Source: Limnohabitans radicicola (GTDB lineage: Bacteria; Pseudomonadota; Gammaproteobacteria; Burkholderiales; Burkholderiaceae_C). Taken from it: 64,000 bases of DNA. Below the pieces are notes generated by a model that worked only from the letters and a program-made list of their open reading frames with translations, was not told where the DNA came from and did not search any database. Shown in pieces: positions 51,325 to 59,696 of this stretch. Position numbers and translations under genes: made by a program. The DNA lies in contig NZ_JACYFT010000002.1 in assembly GCF_014837235.1 (NCBI RefSeq), positions 682,001-746,000 of the forward strand. Reading direction: 5' to 3'. Within the stretch, counting starts at the first letter, position 1. The number at the start of each line of letters is the position of its first letter.

Positions 51325-51772
51325 TTGGGATTCCTTTGGTTGGGACACTTTCCCGAGCAACAAGTTGAGCAAGCCGCAACAGTTCGGCGCACATCTTGTC
51401 ATGCGACCATTGTTTTCTTGACCACCAAGAGAACCACTGTCTGTTGAGGCGGATATCACTGGGGCGAAGGGTGTATTGCAATGAGCCGTCCTCTCTAAAC
51501 CCTGCGGTCAACACCCAGTTGAACTTCAGGTATGGCGAGCATTCGATCAGTCTGGACAAACTAAAAGCAATGTCCTGGGGCGCAATAAAGGTGACAAAAG
51601 GCTTGGCTTCACGCCCAGGGTGTCCCTCACATGACCACAAGGTGTAGGTGTCTGGCAGCGCATTGAGCGCATCGCAGAGCGGCCGAACGCCAGGCTCAAC
51701 TGGAGCCAGGCTTGCTGGCCAATTTGGAGGATCAATTGCTGGATACAGCGCAGCGCCGGTTTTCGTGTTCAT
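51317..51772 (-). CDS. Hypothetical protein coupled to the DUF5131 gene
   Basis: This encodes 151 residues with no signal peptide. It contains LWSCEGHPGREAKPFVTFIAPQ (a small CxxH-like feature) and a Trp-rich C-terminal part (NRQWFSWWSRKQWSHDKM). Its start overlaps the DUF5131 stop by 4 bp (ATGA at 51769). Family not recognised. Confidence 0.58.
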   Translation of the reverse strand: MNTKTGAALYPAIDPPNWPASLAPVEPGVRPLCDALNALPDTYTLWSCEGHPGREAKPFVTFIAPQDIAFSLSRLIECSPYLKFNWVLTAGFREDGSLQYTLRPSDIRLNRQWFSWWSRKQWSHDKMCAELLRLAQLVARESVPTKGIPNE

Positions 51773-52749
51773 ACGGGGACCTCGCTAAAGTCACGACCAT
51801 CCAGCATTCGGCCCGCAGCCTTTTTGCCAACCCACACTGTTTGCTCTACACGTTGGTTAGCATCGACACCCTGATAACTGTCATGGAATGAACCATCAAG
51901 CTGCACGTGCACCATGCGACGGCTCGTCGTCAGAACGGCAGTACCTTCGTCGCAAAATTGCCACTCGCCATGCTGTTTAAAAAAGAAGGGAACGGCAGCT
52001 GCCTGGCATTGATCGCGCAGCGAGCGGACCCACTGCGGATGCATGGGGCGGGCACCATGGCCAGATTCCCCGCCAACAATGACCCAATCCACACGTGGGT
52101 GGTGGTCCAGTGGCAAGGGTTCGAAGTGGGTTTCATGAAATCCACCACCTTGGAGCACATCCAGGACACGCGAGCCAGCCTGCACCTGTGAGAGGTCCAC
52201 CGGCCCAAGCAACGGCTCCATGCTCAGGAAGCGCCTCGCGGCAGGCACGGCCAGCAGCTTCGGGATGTCTCTGTCAGCTTCTTCCTGGTTGCAGATCGTT
52301 GCACCTATCCAAACGTTGGACGGGATGTTGTCGGCCCAACCTTCTCGTTGGTGGTACACAGCGCGGAATGAAGTCTCTAGCATCGCCGAGGCGTTACCGA
52401 TGCGCTTTGTGAGGAGCAGCCAGTCCAGGTGCGGTGTCTCACAGATCAGCTTCATCAGTTCAATCCGCCACTGCGCCGGCACCGCGCTATCGAACACATC
52501 GGCGAGGCTTGAACAGAACACTCGGTACCGGATGCCAAGCCTCTTGGCATCGGCGTTCCACCTGGTGGGCTGCCGCCAGTTCGCATCGCTGGTGCGCCGG
52601 CGCTGCGCGTGGGCGCCCCACTGCACCATGCCGCTGCGCTTGGCCCACCCTTCTGCATAGCAATGGTCGCACGCAGGCGAAACCTTGGTGCAACCCACCC
52701 ACGGATTGAACGTGTGGTCAGCCCATTCGATCTTGGTGTCCTTGCTCAT
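51769..52749 (-). CDS. DUF5131 (phage Gp37/Gp68) family protein
   Basis: This encodes 326 residues from ATG 52749. The N-terminus has IEWADHTFNPWVGCTKVSPACDHCYAE with Cys20, Cys27 and Cys30, a spacing related to radical-SAM-like Fe-S proteins. Further family phrases include FCSSLADVFD and WLLLTKR, and GGESGHGARPMHPQWVRSLRDQC. The family is common in phages and mobile elements; its reaction is not established. It overlaps the methyltransferase by 4 bp. Confidence 0.85.
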   Translation of the reverse strand: MSKDTKIEWADHTFNPWVGCTKVSPACDHCYAEGWAKRSGMVQWGAHAQRRRTSDANWRQPTRWNADAKRLGIRYRVFCSSLADVFDSAVPAQWRIELMKLICETPHLDWLLLTKRIGNASAMLETSFRAVYHQREGWADNIPSNVWIGATICNQEEADRDIPKLLAVPAARRFLSMEPLLGPVDLSQVQAGSRVLDVLQGGGFHETHFEPLPLDHHPRVDWVIVGGESGHGARPMHPQWVRSLRDQCQAAAVPFFFKQHGEWQFCDEGTAVLTTSRRMVHVQLDGSFHDSYQGVDANQRVEQTVWVGKKAAGRMLDGRDFSEVPV

Positions 52750-54470
52750 CCTTGCTCCTGTGTTGCCACACTCAGTGCTGCCGCCACCGGGCGCACCCAC
52801 ACGGGCTTAGCCGACAAAGAAAACGTCTCACCCGACCAGGCCAGCAGCAGGGTCTCGCCCATCACCTCTGCAATGGCTTCAGCAGCAGCGCTGGGGACGG
52901 CATTGCCGATGCGCTCACGCCATTCCTGGTCGTTTTCGCCCTGCAGTCGCCAGGGCACCCAAGTGTCCTCGGGGTCGATCAAGCTCTGCAGTGCCGCCAG
53001 CTCCAGCGTTGTGAATGGACGGTGTCGTGTGCCGTCGAGTGACCAGATGACGGCATCGAGCTTGTCAGTGAGACTCGGCATGCGTGGATCTGCTACAGAC
53101 CAGCGACCGTTGTCATGCCCCGCCGATGCACTCACCGCCCCAGCCGGTCCTGTCCAGGGCACCACACCGTAGTGGCCTGCAGTCAGGTAGTGGTCGCCTT
53201 TGGCACGACTCAAGCCCGAGCGTGGATCTGCCACTGCAAAGGCCCCCTGCCCCGTGGTGCTGCCACTGATGACCGTGCCGGTGGGCGACCCAAAAGGCGT
53301 CACCGCGTATTTGCCAAACGATGGCCCCTCACGTCGCGGATCTGCGACGCATTGGCCACTGCCATGAGCACTGGTCACGGCGCAGGCCGAGTCATCCCAA
53401 GGCACGATCCGGAATTCATTGCTGTGCTTGGCCGGGCCGGCATGGCGCGGATCTGCCACGCTGTAAGCACCCTGCAGCGGCCCTTGCTGGCCGGCAATGG
53501 CGCCAGTGTGCTCACTCCACATGCGAACGCCCAGCGCTTGCCCGTCCTTCCACTTGGCTGACTGCTCAAAGCGAGGATCTGGCACACCAAGGGTCGGATG
53601 CTGCGAAGGCACGATCAGGTAGTCGCGCAAGTGCCCGTTTTCTACAACCAGCTTGTTCAGGCTGCGCCAATCGCTGCCAGCCTCCACGAATGCCAACCGG
53701 ACCCATGTTTTCCACGCCAAGCGAGGCATGCGGTGCATGGGCCCGGCCAGCTCGGCGCCGGGCATGGGCATACGCCCGAGCACATCGCCCACAGCGCGCA
53801 GCGGCTTGGTGTCGGGCTGGTACAGGAAAGGCTGCACCTTTTCCATGTGCCGCGCCACCAGCAAAAACCGCTTGCGGCTCTCTGCCAGGCCGCCCAGCTC
53901 CCCGCAGTCATGGGTGGTTTCGGCCACCGCGTAACCATAAGCACGCAGCAGGTCACCGATCTGATCGAGCAGGTGGCGACCACGGGTTGCGATGCGGGGC
54001 ACATTTTCAAAAATCACCAGCTCAGGCGGATCGTCGCGCCATGCCTCCAGCATGAGCCATACACCGCGCAGCGTAAGGCGGTTCAGCGCCTGGTACTTGT
54101 CGGTCTTGCTTTTGCCCGCGGCCAGCAACCCCGAGAACCCTTTGCAGGGCGCCGAGAGAAAGACGATGTGGGGGCGTTCCCCACCGGCCGCTCGCTGGAT
54201 GTCGGCAGCAGTGGCCTCCTTCCAGCCCTGGGGCGGATTGCAGCCATGGAAGGTCACGTACTGTTCGCGGTCGAACAAGTCGAGCACTGTGCCTTTGGTG
54301 CCGGTCAGCTGCTCGAAGTCGTGCATGGCGCCGGGGTCAACGTCAATTCCGCCCAGGCACCTAAAGTTGCCCTGCAGCTGACCCGCACGCGGCTTGGCCT
54401 GGTTGAAGCCCTTGGCGCCGCCGCCCAGGCCTGCGAACAGATGAAAGTGAAGGATCTCAACGGAGGTCAT
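52746..54470 (-). CDS. C5-cytosine DNA methyltransferase with VADPR-repeat region
   Basis: This encodes 574 residues. Motif I FHLFAGLGGGAKGF, motif IV SAPCKGFS with catalytic Cys109, motif VI FENVP, motif VIII ESRKRFLLV, and C-terminal motifs IX/X (TLELAALQ; ERIGNAVPSAAAEAI). Where a compact target-recognition domain is expected, residues about 290-465 hold five DPR-containing units (VPDPR, then VADPR x4) at 37-47-residue spacing. It is the fourth gene of the ATGA-linked chain. It methylates cytosines, presumably for protection; target unknown. Confidence 0.88.
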   Translation of the reverse strand: MTSVEILHFHLFAGLGGGAKGFNQAKPRAGQLQGNFRCLGGIDVDPGAMHDFEQLTGTKGTVLDLFDREQYVTFHGCNPPQGWKEATAADIQRAAGGERPHIVFLSAPCKGFSGLLAAGKSKTDKYQALNRLTLRGVWLMLEAWRDDPPELVIFENVPRIATRGRHLLDQIGDLLRAYGYAVAETTHDCGELGGLAESRKRFLLVARHMEKVQPFLYQPDTKPLRAVGDVLGRMPMPGAELAGPMHRMPRLAWKTWVRLAFVEAGSDWRSLNKLVVENGHLRDYLIVPSQHPTLGVPDPRFEQSAKWKDGQALGVRMWSEHTGAIAGQQGPLQGAYSVADPRHAGPAKHSNEFRIVPWDDSACAVTSAHGSGQCVADPRREGPSFGKYAVTPFGSPTGTVISGSTTGQGAFAVADPRSGLSRAKGDHYLTAGHYGVVPWTGPAGAVSASAGHDNGRWSVADPRMPSLTDKLDAVIWSLDGTRHRPFTTLELAALQSLIDPEDTWVPWRLQGENDQEWRERIGNAVPSAAAEAIAEVMGETLLLAWSGETFSLSAKPVWVRPVAAALSVATQEQG

Positions 54471-55162
54471 GCCGAAATCCTTTCCATTTGGCTTGACTGG
54501 TGCCCCATGCCGTGATTGAGTCGAACTACTTTTCCCTGCTCACTGCCTGCCAAGTAATCCGCGATTTCCCGATCGCTGAGTTTTTTGCCTTGATTCCTGT
54601 CTTGAGTTTTCAACGCTGACAGCTCTGGATATCGAACAGCAATAAATGCATTGATGGCTTCAGTGCGCTGCGTGTCGGCTGCCAATGCAGAGATCGTGCT
54701 GGAGACAGATCGAACCCACCCTTCACAGAATAGGTCTGCTCGACGGGTTTTGGTGACGGCCTTGCACCGGTTCAGCTTGGTTTCGATGTGCTCAGCACGA
54801 GCCTTCTTGACCTGTCTGAGCAAAACCGTAAAGGCGTACTGTGCAATCTCCGGTGCCGCACCGCATCCGATGTAGCTCCACCGTCCACCATCCCACTCTT
54901 GGCAGAAAATCAAGCGGCAACCAAAAGCTGAGGCGACGTCGCTGGCCAGCATGTTTTCCCAACCTGCAGGTCGACGCCTTGCGCTTGCCCTGGCTCGACG
55001 CTCTTCTGCTTGAGCGGCTTTGACATCAACATCGGTGATGCCGTGAAGTTCCATGAGCTTTTGTGCCTGACGCAGCGCGATGGCCGCTTCGTGCTCGTTG
55101 GAGCTGCTGGACAGCGCCATGCACTTCCTGATTTTTTCCAGGATCTTGTCGTGCTGGGTCAT
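54467..55162 (-). CDS. DUF2786 domain protein
   Basis: This encodes 231 residues from ATG 55162, which overlaps the previous stop. The N-terminal 45 residues (ILEKIRKCMALSSSSNEHEAAIALRQAQKLMEL) are the DUF2786 signature, followed by a C-terminal domain seen in the same proteins. The role of the family is unknown; they are frequent in phages and plasmids. The start also overlaps the upstream stop (ATGA). Confidence 0.85.
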   Translation of the reverse strand: MTQHDKILEKIRKCMALSSSSNEHEAAIALRQAQKLMELHGITDVDVKAAQAEERRARASARRRPAGWENMLASDVASAFGCRLIFCQEWDGGRWSYIGCGAAPEIAQYAFTVLLRQVKKARAEHIETKLNRCKAVTKTRRADLFCEGWVRSVSSTISALAADTQRTEAINAFIAVRYPELSALKTQDRNQGKKLSDREIADYLAGSEQGKVVRLNHGMGHQSSQMERISA

Positions 55163-55755
55163 GACTGCCCCTCGGTATTGCTCCAATCGGGGTAAGCACG
55201 TTCAAACCATTGTTCGGCATACTCCCGCTCATCACTGCCGTTGGAGCTGTAGCCGTCTTCTCGTGGTAGGACGAAGTAGTTTTGAAGCCCGCAAAGATCA
55301 GCAATGAACCCTTCGAGGACATCTTTAGCCGTCAGCCCACGGCTCTCACACATCGCGATCAACTCAGGCGGAATCAGCAGCTTCAATTCTTGTGTTTGAT
55401 CAGGGATGAACTTCCCCTCTATGCCAGGAACAATGACTTCACTGGCGAAGATGCGTCTACCTTCTCGATCTCCATCGAGCTGCCAAATGATTCCGCCGCA
55501 TCTGCCGTGTCTTGGTGCCCCACTTGATGCAGGGTGAATGTCACCGACTTTACGCAGCCTCTGTTCGACGTACTCAGAAAACCTGAGATCGCCAGAAGAA
55601 AACTGGATGAGCACACCACGGCGACCTTCTGTCCATGCAACCGAATCGTCCGCAACGATTTCTTGCCCGTCAGGCAGCAAAAACACCGTTTGTTTGGTCT
55701 GCTCATCAACGCGCTTGACGATGACATCGTAGATTTTGCGGCTGGAGGCGATCAT
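55159..55755 (-). CDS. Hypothetical protein of the partition operon
   Basis: This encodes 198 residues. An N-terminal small beta-rich segment (KIYDVIVKRVDEQTKQTVFLLPDG) is followed by a region with CGGIIWQLDGDREGRRIF and an acidic C-terminus. It is linked on both sides by 4-bp overlaps. Family not recognised; a DNA-metabolism role is only suggested by context. Confidence 0.58.
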   Translation of the reverse strand: MIASSRKIYDVIVKRVDEQTKQTVFLLPDGQEIVADDSVAWTEGRRGVLIQFSSGDLRFSEYVEQRLRKVGDIHPASSGAPRHGRCGGIIWQLDGDREGRRIFASEVIVPGIEGKFIPDQTQELKLLIPPELIAMCESRGLTAKDVLEGFIADLCGLQNYFVLPREDGYSSNGSDEREYAEQWFERAYPDWSNTEGQS

Positions 55756-56033
55756 GGCTTTCTCCCAGATGTAGTTGCGCGATCAATGATGTAAAAGACC
55801 TTGGATTCCCGGCCATCGGCCCGAACCCAGCCGAGTTGGACCAGCTCTTGCATGAATTTCTGGACCTCCTGCAGGCTCCAGGTGGGTGTCCAGTGATTGG
55901 TCAGTTCAAACACGCTCATAGGGCGCTGTTTTTCGGCCAGCGTGCGCAGGAGCATCTGCTGTTCCATGGAGAGTGCCGTTACCGCCGTGCTCATGCTTGG
56001 CGCAATGCGGATACTTGGATTAATCGCGGTCAT
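55752..56033 (-). CDS. Small winged-helix protein
   Basis: This encodes 93 residues from ATG 56033, six bases after AGGAGG. Sequence LLRTLAEKQRPMSVFELTNHW followed by EVQKFMQELVQLGWVRADG has the spacing of a winged helix-turn-helix. It probably binds DNA as a regulator of the operon. It overlaps the upstream gene by 14 bp. Confidence 0.6.
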   Translation of the reverse strand: MTAINPSIRIAPSMSTAVTALSMEQQMLLRTLAEKQRPMSVFELTNHWTPTWSLQEVQKFMQELVQLGWVRADGRESKVFYIIDRATTSGRKP

Positions 56034-56625
56034 CACGCCCCTCCTTCACGATGACCTTATAGAGGCTGTTGAGGCCGTACTGAGGAAACTCGTCCGCCAA
56101 GGCAATCCACAGATCCGCAGCACGCTCTGTGAATTTTTGGTTGATTCGCTCCCAGGCAGCATGAATGTTCAATACTGCTGAATCCGGGATCGATTTGGGC
56201 CTGGTTTTCACAACCACACCAAGATCCTGGCGAAGCAATGCCAGTTCGGCGCGAGAGACCTTGAAAAGCTCATGCAGCAGTTCAAAGTGCGCCTGACGCA
56301 TCACGCAGTACCTCAGCGCTGCCTGCCGCCACTGTTTTTCCTCCAAAGAAAGGCCTTGGATCAGAATGCCGGAGAGATCGACCCAAACGGTCATGCGCTC
56401 AAGCGCGGTCGCCATGGCGCGATCAGCCCCCTCCATGCCTGTCAATGCTTTGCGTACGGTCTCACTAAGTAAGTCCGGTTGCAACAGCAATTCGGCCACC
56501 ACAGCGCGTGCAATGGTTGGCGATGCGATTTCCACAACATGTGGTCTGCCGTGGGTATCGGGTGCCGCAGGTAAAGCTGCCTGCTTGCTCGTCGGATTTA
56601 ATCTGGATGCTGGTGTTGCGCTCAT
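56020..56625 (-). CDS. DUF2857-like integrative-element protein
   Basis: This encodes 201 residues from ATG 56625. The C-terminal half (FELLHELFKVSRAELALLRQDLG, then IHAAWERINQKFTERAADLWIALADEFPQY) resembles DUF2857 proteins located directly downstream of parB in PAGI-2/PFGI-1-type elements. The gene order here (parA, small gene, parB, this gene) agrees. Function unknown. It overlaps parB by 4 bp. Confidence 0.6.
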   Translation of the reverse strand: MSATPASRLNPTSKQAALPAAPDTHGRPHVVEIASPTIARAVVAELLLQPDLLSETVRKALTGMEGADRAMATALERMTVWVDLSGILIQGLSLEEKQWRQAALRYCVMRQAHFELLHELFKVSRAELALLRQDLGVVVKTRPKSIPDSAVLNIHAAWERINQKFTERAADLWIALADEFPQYGLNSLYKVIVKEGRDDRD

Positions 56626-58343
56626 GACACCCCCCGGCATGCTTTCCAGTTGGCACAGGCATCGATGAGGGCTAAGGTCACTTGATGCAACGGACTGCGG
56701 CGCTCGGTCAAAATGTGCAACAACAAGACTGCCAAGTCGACAGGCTGTCCACCGAGCCTCTCGCGCAGCGCATTCTCGAACGCCTGTGCATCCAGAATGA
56801 TGGTAGAAAACGTGCCCGGCCCCTGCCGAATGGCTTCGCTAACAATCTGGCCTGTTTGGGGATCGATGAGCCGTTCGGCAACATGAGGCTGCCCCTGTTC
56901 GGACAGTCCCGCCAAAAGCCACCAGGCCTGCACCGCGATGTCATCCAGGCTAGCGCCCAGCTTGCCTGGTTCTGGCAGCTCCATGTAGAAGCCATAGGCC
57001 AGCGCGGGTGACTGCGATGGGGTGATCAGCTCGGCAATCCCCGCCTCGTCCCCAAAATCTTGCAGCGCATCCCACAGAACACGACGGGCCAAGCCCTCTT
57101 GGCCCTCTCGCTCCAGTGCCATCAACTCCTGCGCATTGAGTGGGCCTCCGTGCAGAGAAAGCATGCCCTGCCCTTGTGCGCCTCGTTGGGCAGGCGCTTT
57201 AGGCGGGCGTGGGGTCAGGCCTTGCACAACCGAAACGCCCGGGATTCCAGGCACATCCGTCGCGCGTGAGCGCGCCTGATCTATCGTGCGTTGCAGGTTC
57301 TGTAGTCCCTCATTCTGAGGAGGCTTGGCCAGAGGTGGTTGAGTTGCGCCGCCAAGCCCAAGCTCAACCGTGGGCGGCTCATCCTGGGCATGACCAGAAC
57401 CTTCCTCGCTACGGGCTTGCTGCGCGAGTGTTTGCTCTTTGGCCTGCAGCAGTGCTTGCAGACCCTGCAAGTCGCGAATGGCACTTTCCTGATGGGCATG
57501 CAGGGCAGCCAACAGCGCCCCCCTGGAGCACCCAAACTCAGGTGCCATGCTGCCGACCATCTCGGCCACCAACAGCTCCGGACTGTATTCGGGGTGTTGC
57601 TGCACGCACGCACCCACCACCTGATCGCACAGGGCCTGGAATGAGTCCTTTGTTTTGTCTCTGTCCAGCAGCCACAGATCCTGAAATGCCTTGAATTTGG
57701 GACGCAAAATGCTGTGAACATGGTCAAACCCTAACGCCTGTCGCCACGGGCCCAGCTCACGCAAAAAGCACACCGCAAACTCGCTGTTGACCACCAGGTC
57801 GCGCGTGGCCTCCACGCCTCGACTTTTGAGAAGTTCTGGCAACGATCTTGTGCTGACAGGCTTCCCAGTTTCCTTCTCGATTTCTGCCTTGAGCGTGGTC
57901 AGACCTTCGGCCACATCCCAGAAGCACATCTCACTGCGACCGATGTTCTCCACCAGATGCGCAGCCAGAATCTCTGACTCGCTGACAAAGGGTACTTCGT
58001 GGAAATTGAGCTTGCCCCATTTCTGTGGGTTTTCGCGAGCGAGTTCCTGCAGGGCCTTGAGGCGGGTTTTCCCACCCCGTGCCAGGATGTACCGGTTGGT
58101 TCCGGGTCGCTTGGTGATGTAGAGCGCCGACTCCAGGCCTCGGATGCGGATGGACTCCTTGATTTCTTCGTACTTGGGGTTGTCGTGGTGCCGTGGGTTT
58201 TTGTCGTAAACCTCGACGTCAGTCACCGGCAATTCAATGACCGAGATGACATGGATCTCATCGGGCGACTTAGCTGCAAGAATCCGGTGTTTGGCGCTTG
58301 CCGTCATTGCCGCGATTTCATCAACGCTGATGCGCTTGTTCAT
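56622..58343 (-). CDS. parB: ParB-family partition protein
   Basis: This encodes 573 residues. The ParB/Srx domain (about 30-125) includes VEVYDKNPRHHDNPKYEEIKESIRIRG-type sequence and AAHLVENIGR, then a helical HTH region (about 130-220) with SLPELLKSRGVEATRDLVV. The long C-terminal half is poorly conserved and linker-like. It is larger than chromosomal ParB (about 300) but normal for ICE versions. With ParA it would segregate the element; no parS-like palindromes were identified by eye. Confidence 0.85.
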   Translation of the reverse strand: MNKRISVDEIAAMTASAKHRILAAKSPDEIHVISVIELPVTDVEVYDKNPRHHDNPKYEEIKESIRIRGLESALYITKRPGTNRYILARGGKTRLKALQELARENPQKWGKLNFHEVPFVSESEILAAHLVENIGRSEMCFWDVAEGLTTLKAEIEKETGKPVSTRSLPELLKSRGVEATRDLVVNSEFAVCFLRELGPWRQALGFDHVHSILRPKFKAFQDLWLLDRDKTKDSFQALCDQVVGACVQQHPEYSPELLVAEMVGSMAPEFGCSRGALLAALHAHQESAIRDLQGLQALLQAKEQTLAQQARSEEGSGHAQDEPPTVELGLGGATQPPLAKPPQNEGLQNLQRTIDQARSRATDVPGIPGVSVVQGLTPRPPKAPAQRGAQGQGMLSLHGGPLNAQELMALEREGQEGLARRVLWDALQDFGDEAGIAELITPSQSPALAYGFYMELPEPGKLGASLDDIAVQAWWLLAGLSEQGQPHVAERLIDPQTGQIVSEAIRQGPGTFSTIILDAQAFENALRERLGGQPVDLAVLLLHILTERRSPLHQVTLALIDACANWKACRGVS

Positions 58344-58537
58344 GTCGGCTCTCCTTGCTGCTGCTCGAGCGTATTCAGACGGCGCGTCAATACGTTCTGC
58401 ACCGTTGCCAACACTTCATCAATCTCTGAGCCATGCAGAACGATTTCACCCACCTCAAGCCTGGTTGTGCCGTGGTATGTGACCGCCCGCGCCAATTCAT
58501 CCTTTGCGATTTGGATTTCCAACTGAAGGACGTCCAT
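58340..58537 (-). CDS. Small coiled-coil-like protein between parA and parB
   Basis: This encodes 65 residues from ATG 58537 with AAGGAG seven bases upstream. It is strongly helical (MDVLQLEIQIAKDELARAV; IDEVLATVQNVLTRRLNTLEQQ). The stop overlaps parB by 4 bp and the gene starts 1 bp after the parA stop region, so it is fully embedded in the operon. Function unknown. Confidence 0.6.
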   Translation of the reverse strand: MDVLQLEIQIAKDELARAVTYHGTTRLEVGEIVLHGSEIDEVLATVQNVLTRRLNTLEQQQGEPT

Positions 58538-58538
58538 T

Positions 58539-59417
58539 TCAGACTCCTTGAGCTGCGTCGTGATCCTCGTGCCCCAATGGGGAACCTTCAGCCCAAACCC
58601 CCTTGAGATGAGGCAACAGTTCGTGCAGCAAGTGGTGCATGATCTCGTAACCACTGCGGCCGTTGCCGTTGGGTTTGTCTAGCATGTGGACTGGGGTGTT
58701 GAAGCTGCGCGCCGTGGGATAAACGGTGCTTGCTGGAATCACGGTGTCAAGCAATCGCACATTGGGATGCTGTCTGAAGTCGTTGCGAACAGCTCGGGCC
58801 ACGCCCATGCTGTTGCGTGTACGGTCCATGCTGTTGATGAGCAAGCACAGCGTGCCTGAGCGTAGCTCGGCTGACAGATCTGACATGGCGTTGAGTTGGG
58901 CCATCATCTCCAGCGTCCCCGAGAGGAACTCGCTGTAATTCATCAGATCTGGCTTGATCGGGCTGATCATGATGTCGGCTGCCATGGCGGCGGTGCGCTG
59001 CAGCTCACCTGTGGCACCCTGCGTGTCGATGATCACGATGTCGTAGTTGTCACGCACCATCGGTTGACGTACTGCTCGCTTGAGCAAAATCAGGCGATCT
59101 TCGCGTTGCTTGAGCCAGTTCTGAGTTGCATCGGTCATGTTGGACACGATGATGTCCAGATGGCTATGGTCTGTGTGGCTAATGTCTTGAGCCGTGATCA
59201 GTCCGCCCGATGAGATCACCTGCGCCATGCCGGTGTTCGCGGGATCTTTGAGCTGGTAGTATTTGCTCAGTGCAGGCTGCACATCGCCATCAATGAGCAA
59301 TGTGCGCAGGCCTAGCGCTGAAGTCAGTCCTGCCAGGTTGGCAGCCACTGTTGTTTTACCAACGCCGCCCTTTGTGGACACCAACGAAATGACGATGGTG
59401 TTGGGTTTGAGATGCAT
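58539..59417 (-). CDS. parA: ParA-family partition ATPase
   Basis: This encodes 292 residues; ATG 59417 follows AAGGAG. The deviant Walker A STKGGVGKTT has signature Lys16, with the switch regions LLIDGDVQPALSKY and VIIDTQGATGE. No N-terminal HTH, so it is of the type Ib/orphan class. First gene of the long minus-strand operon. The candidate dif-like site lies about 100 bp upstream, at the element boundary. Confidence 0.9.
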   Translation of the reverse strand: MHLKPNTIVISLVSTKGGVGKTTVAANLAGLTSALGLRTLLIDGDVQPALSKYYQLKDPANTGMAQVISSGGLITAQDISHTDHSHLDIIVSNMTDATQNWLKQREDRLILLKRAVRQPMVRDNYDIVIIDTQGATGELQRTAAMAADIMISPIKPDLMNYSEFLSGTLEMMAQLNAMSDLSAELRSGTLCLLINSMDRTRNSMGVARAVRNDFRQHPNVRLLDTVIPASTVYPTARSFNTPVHMLDKPNGNGRSGYEIMHHLLHELLPHLKGVWAEGSPLGHEDHDAAQGV

Positions 59418-59514
59418 GAAATTTCTCCTTGACTTGGTCCATGTCCAGGAGAATGCAGTGACCTGATTTTTGCCCTATCTCACCGAAGCCAGAGGATCGA
59501 ATTTCGAGTGCTCT

Positions 59515-59542
59515 TTTGACTGCTCTGTATATTATGTTAAGT
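59515..59542 (+). other. dif-like XerCD recombination site at the element boundary
   Basis: The centre TGTATA (59526-59531) and XerD half TTATGTTAAGT (59532-59542) match the E. coli dif centre and XerD half at 16 of 17 positions. The XerC half TTTGACTGCTC (59515-59525) does not match. Such hybrid sites flank elements that integrate by host XerCD, with the poor half brought by the element. To the left are parA genes of the element, to the right chromosomal-type genes. Confidence 0.72.
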
Positions 59543-59696
59543 AATCTATGGGGAATCTTCAATCAAGTCAACGCAACCCGGCTGATGGGCCAGATGGCGA
59601 TGTCCTCTGTCGGACAACGCACTTGACCACGCGCACCAATTTCGGGCTTTAATGCAGGCAGTCGCCCAGACCGGGTTCAAAGCACAGGGTTCTCAG

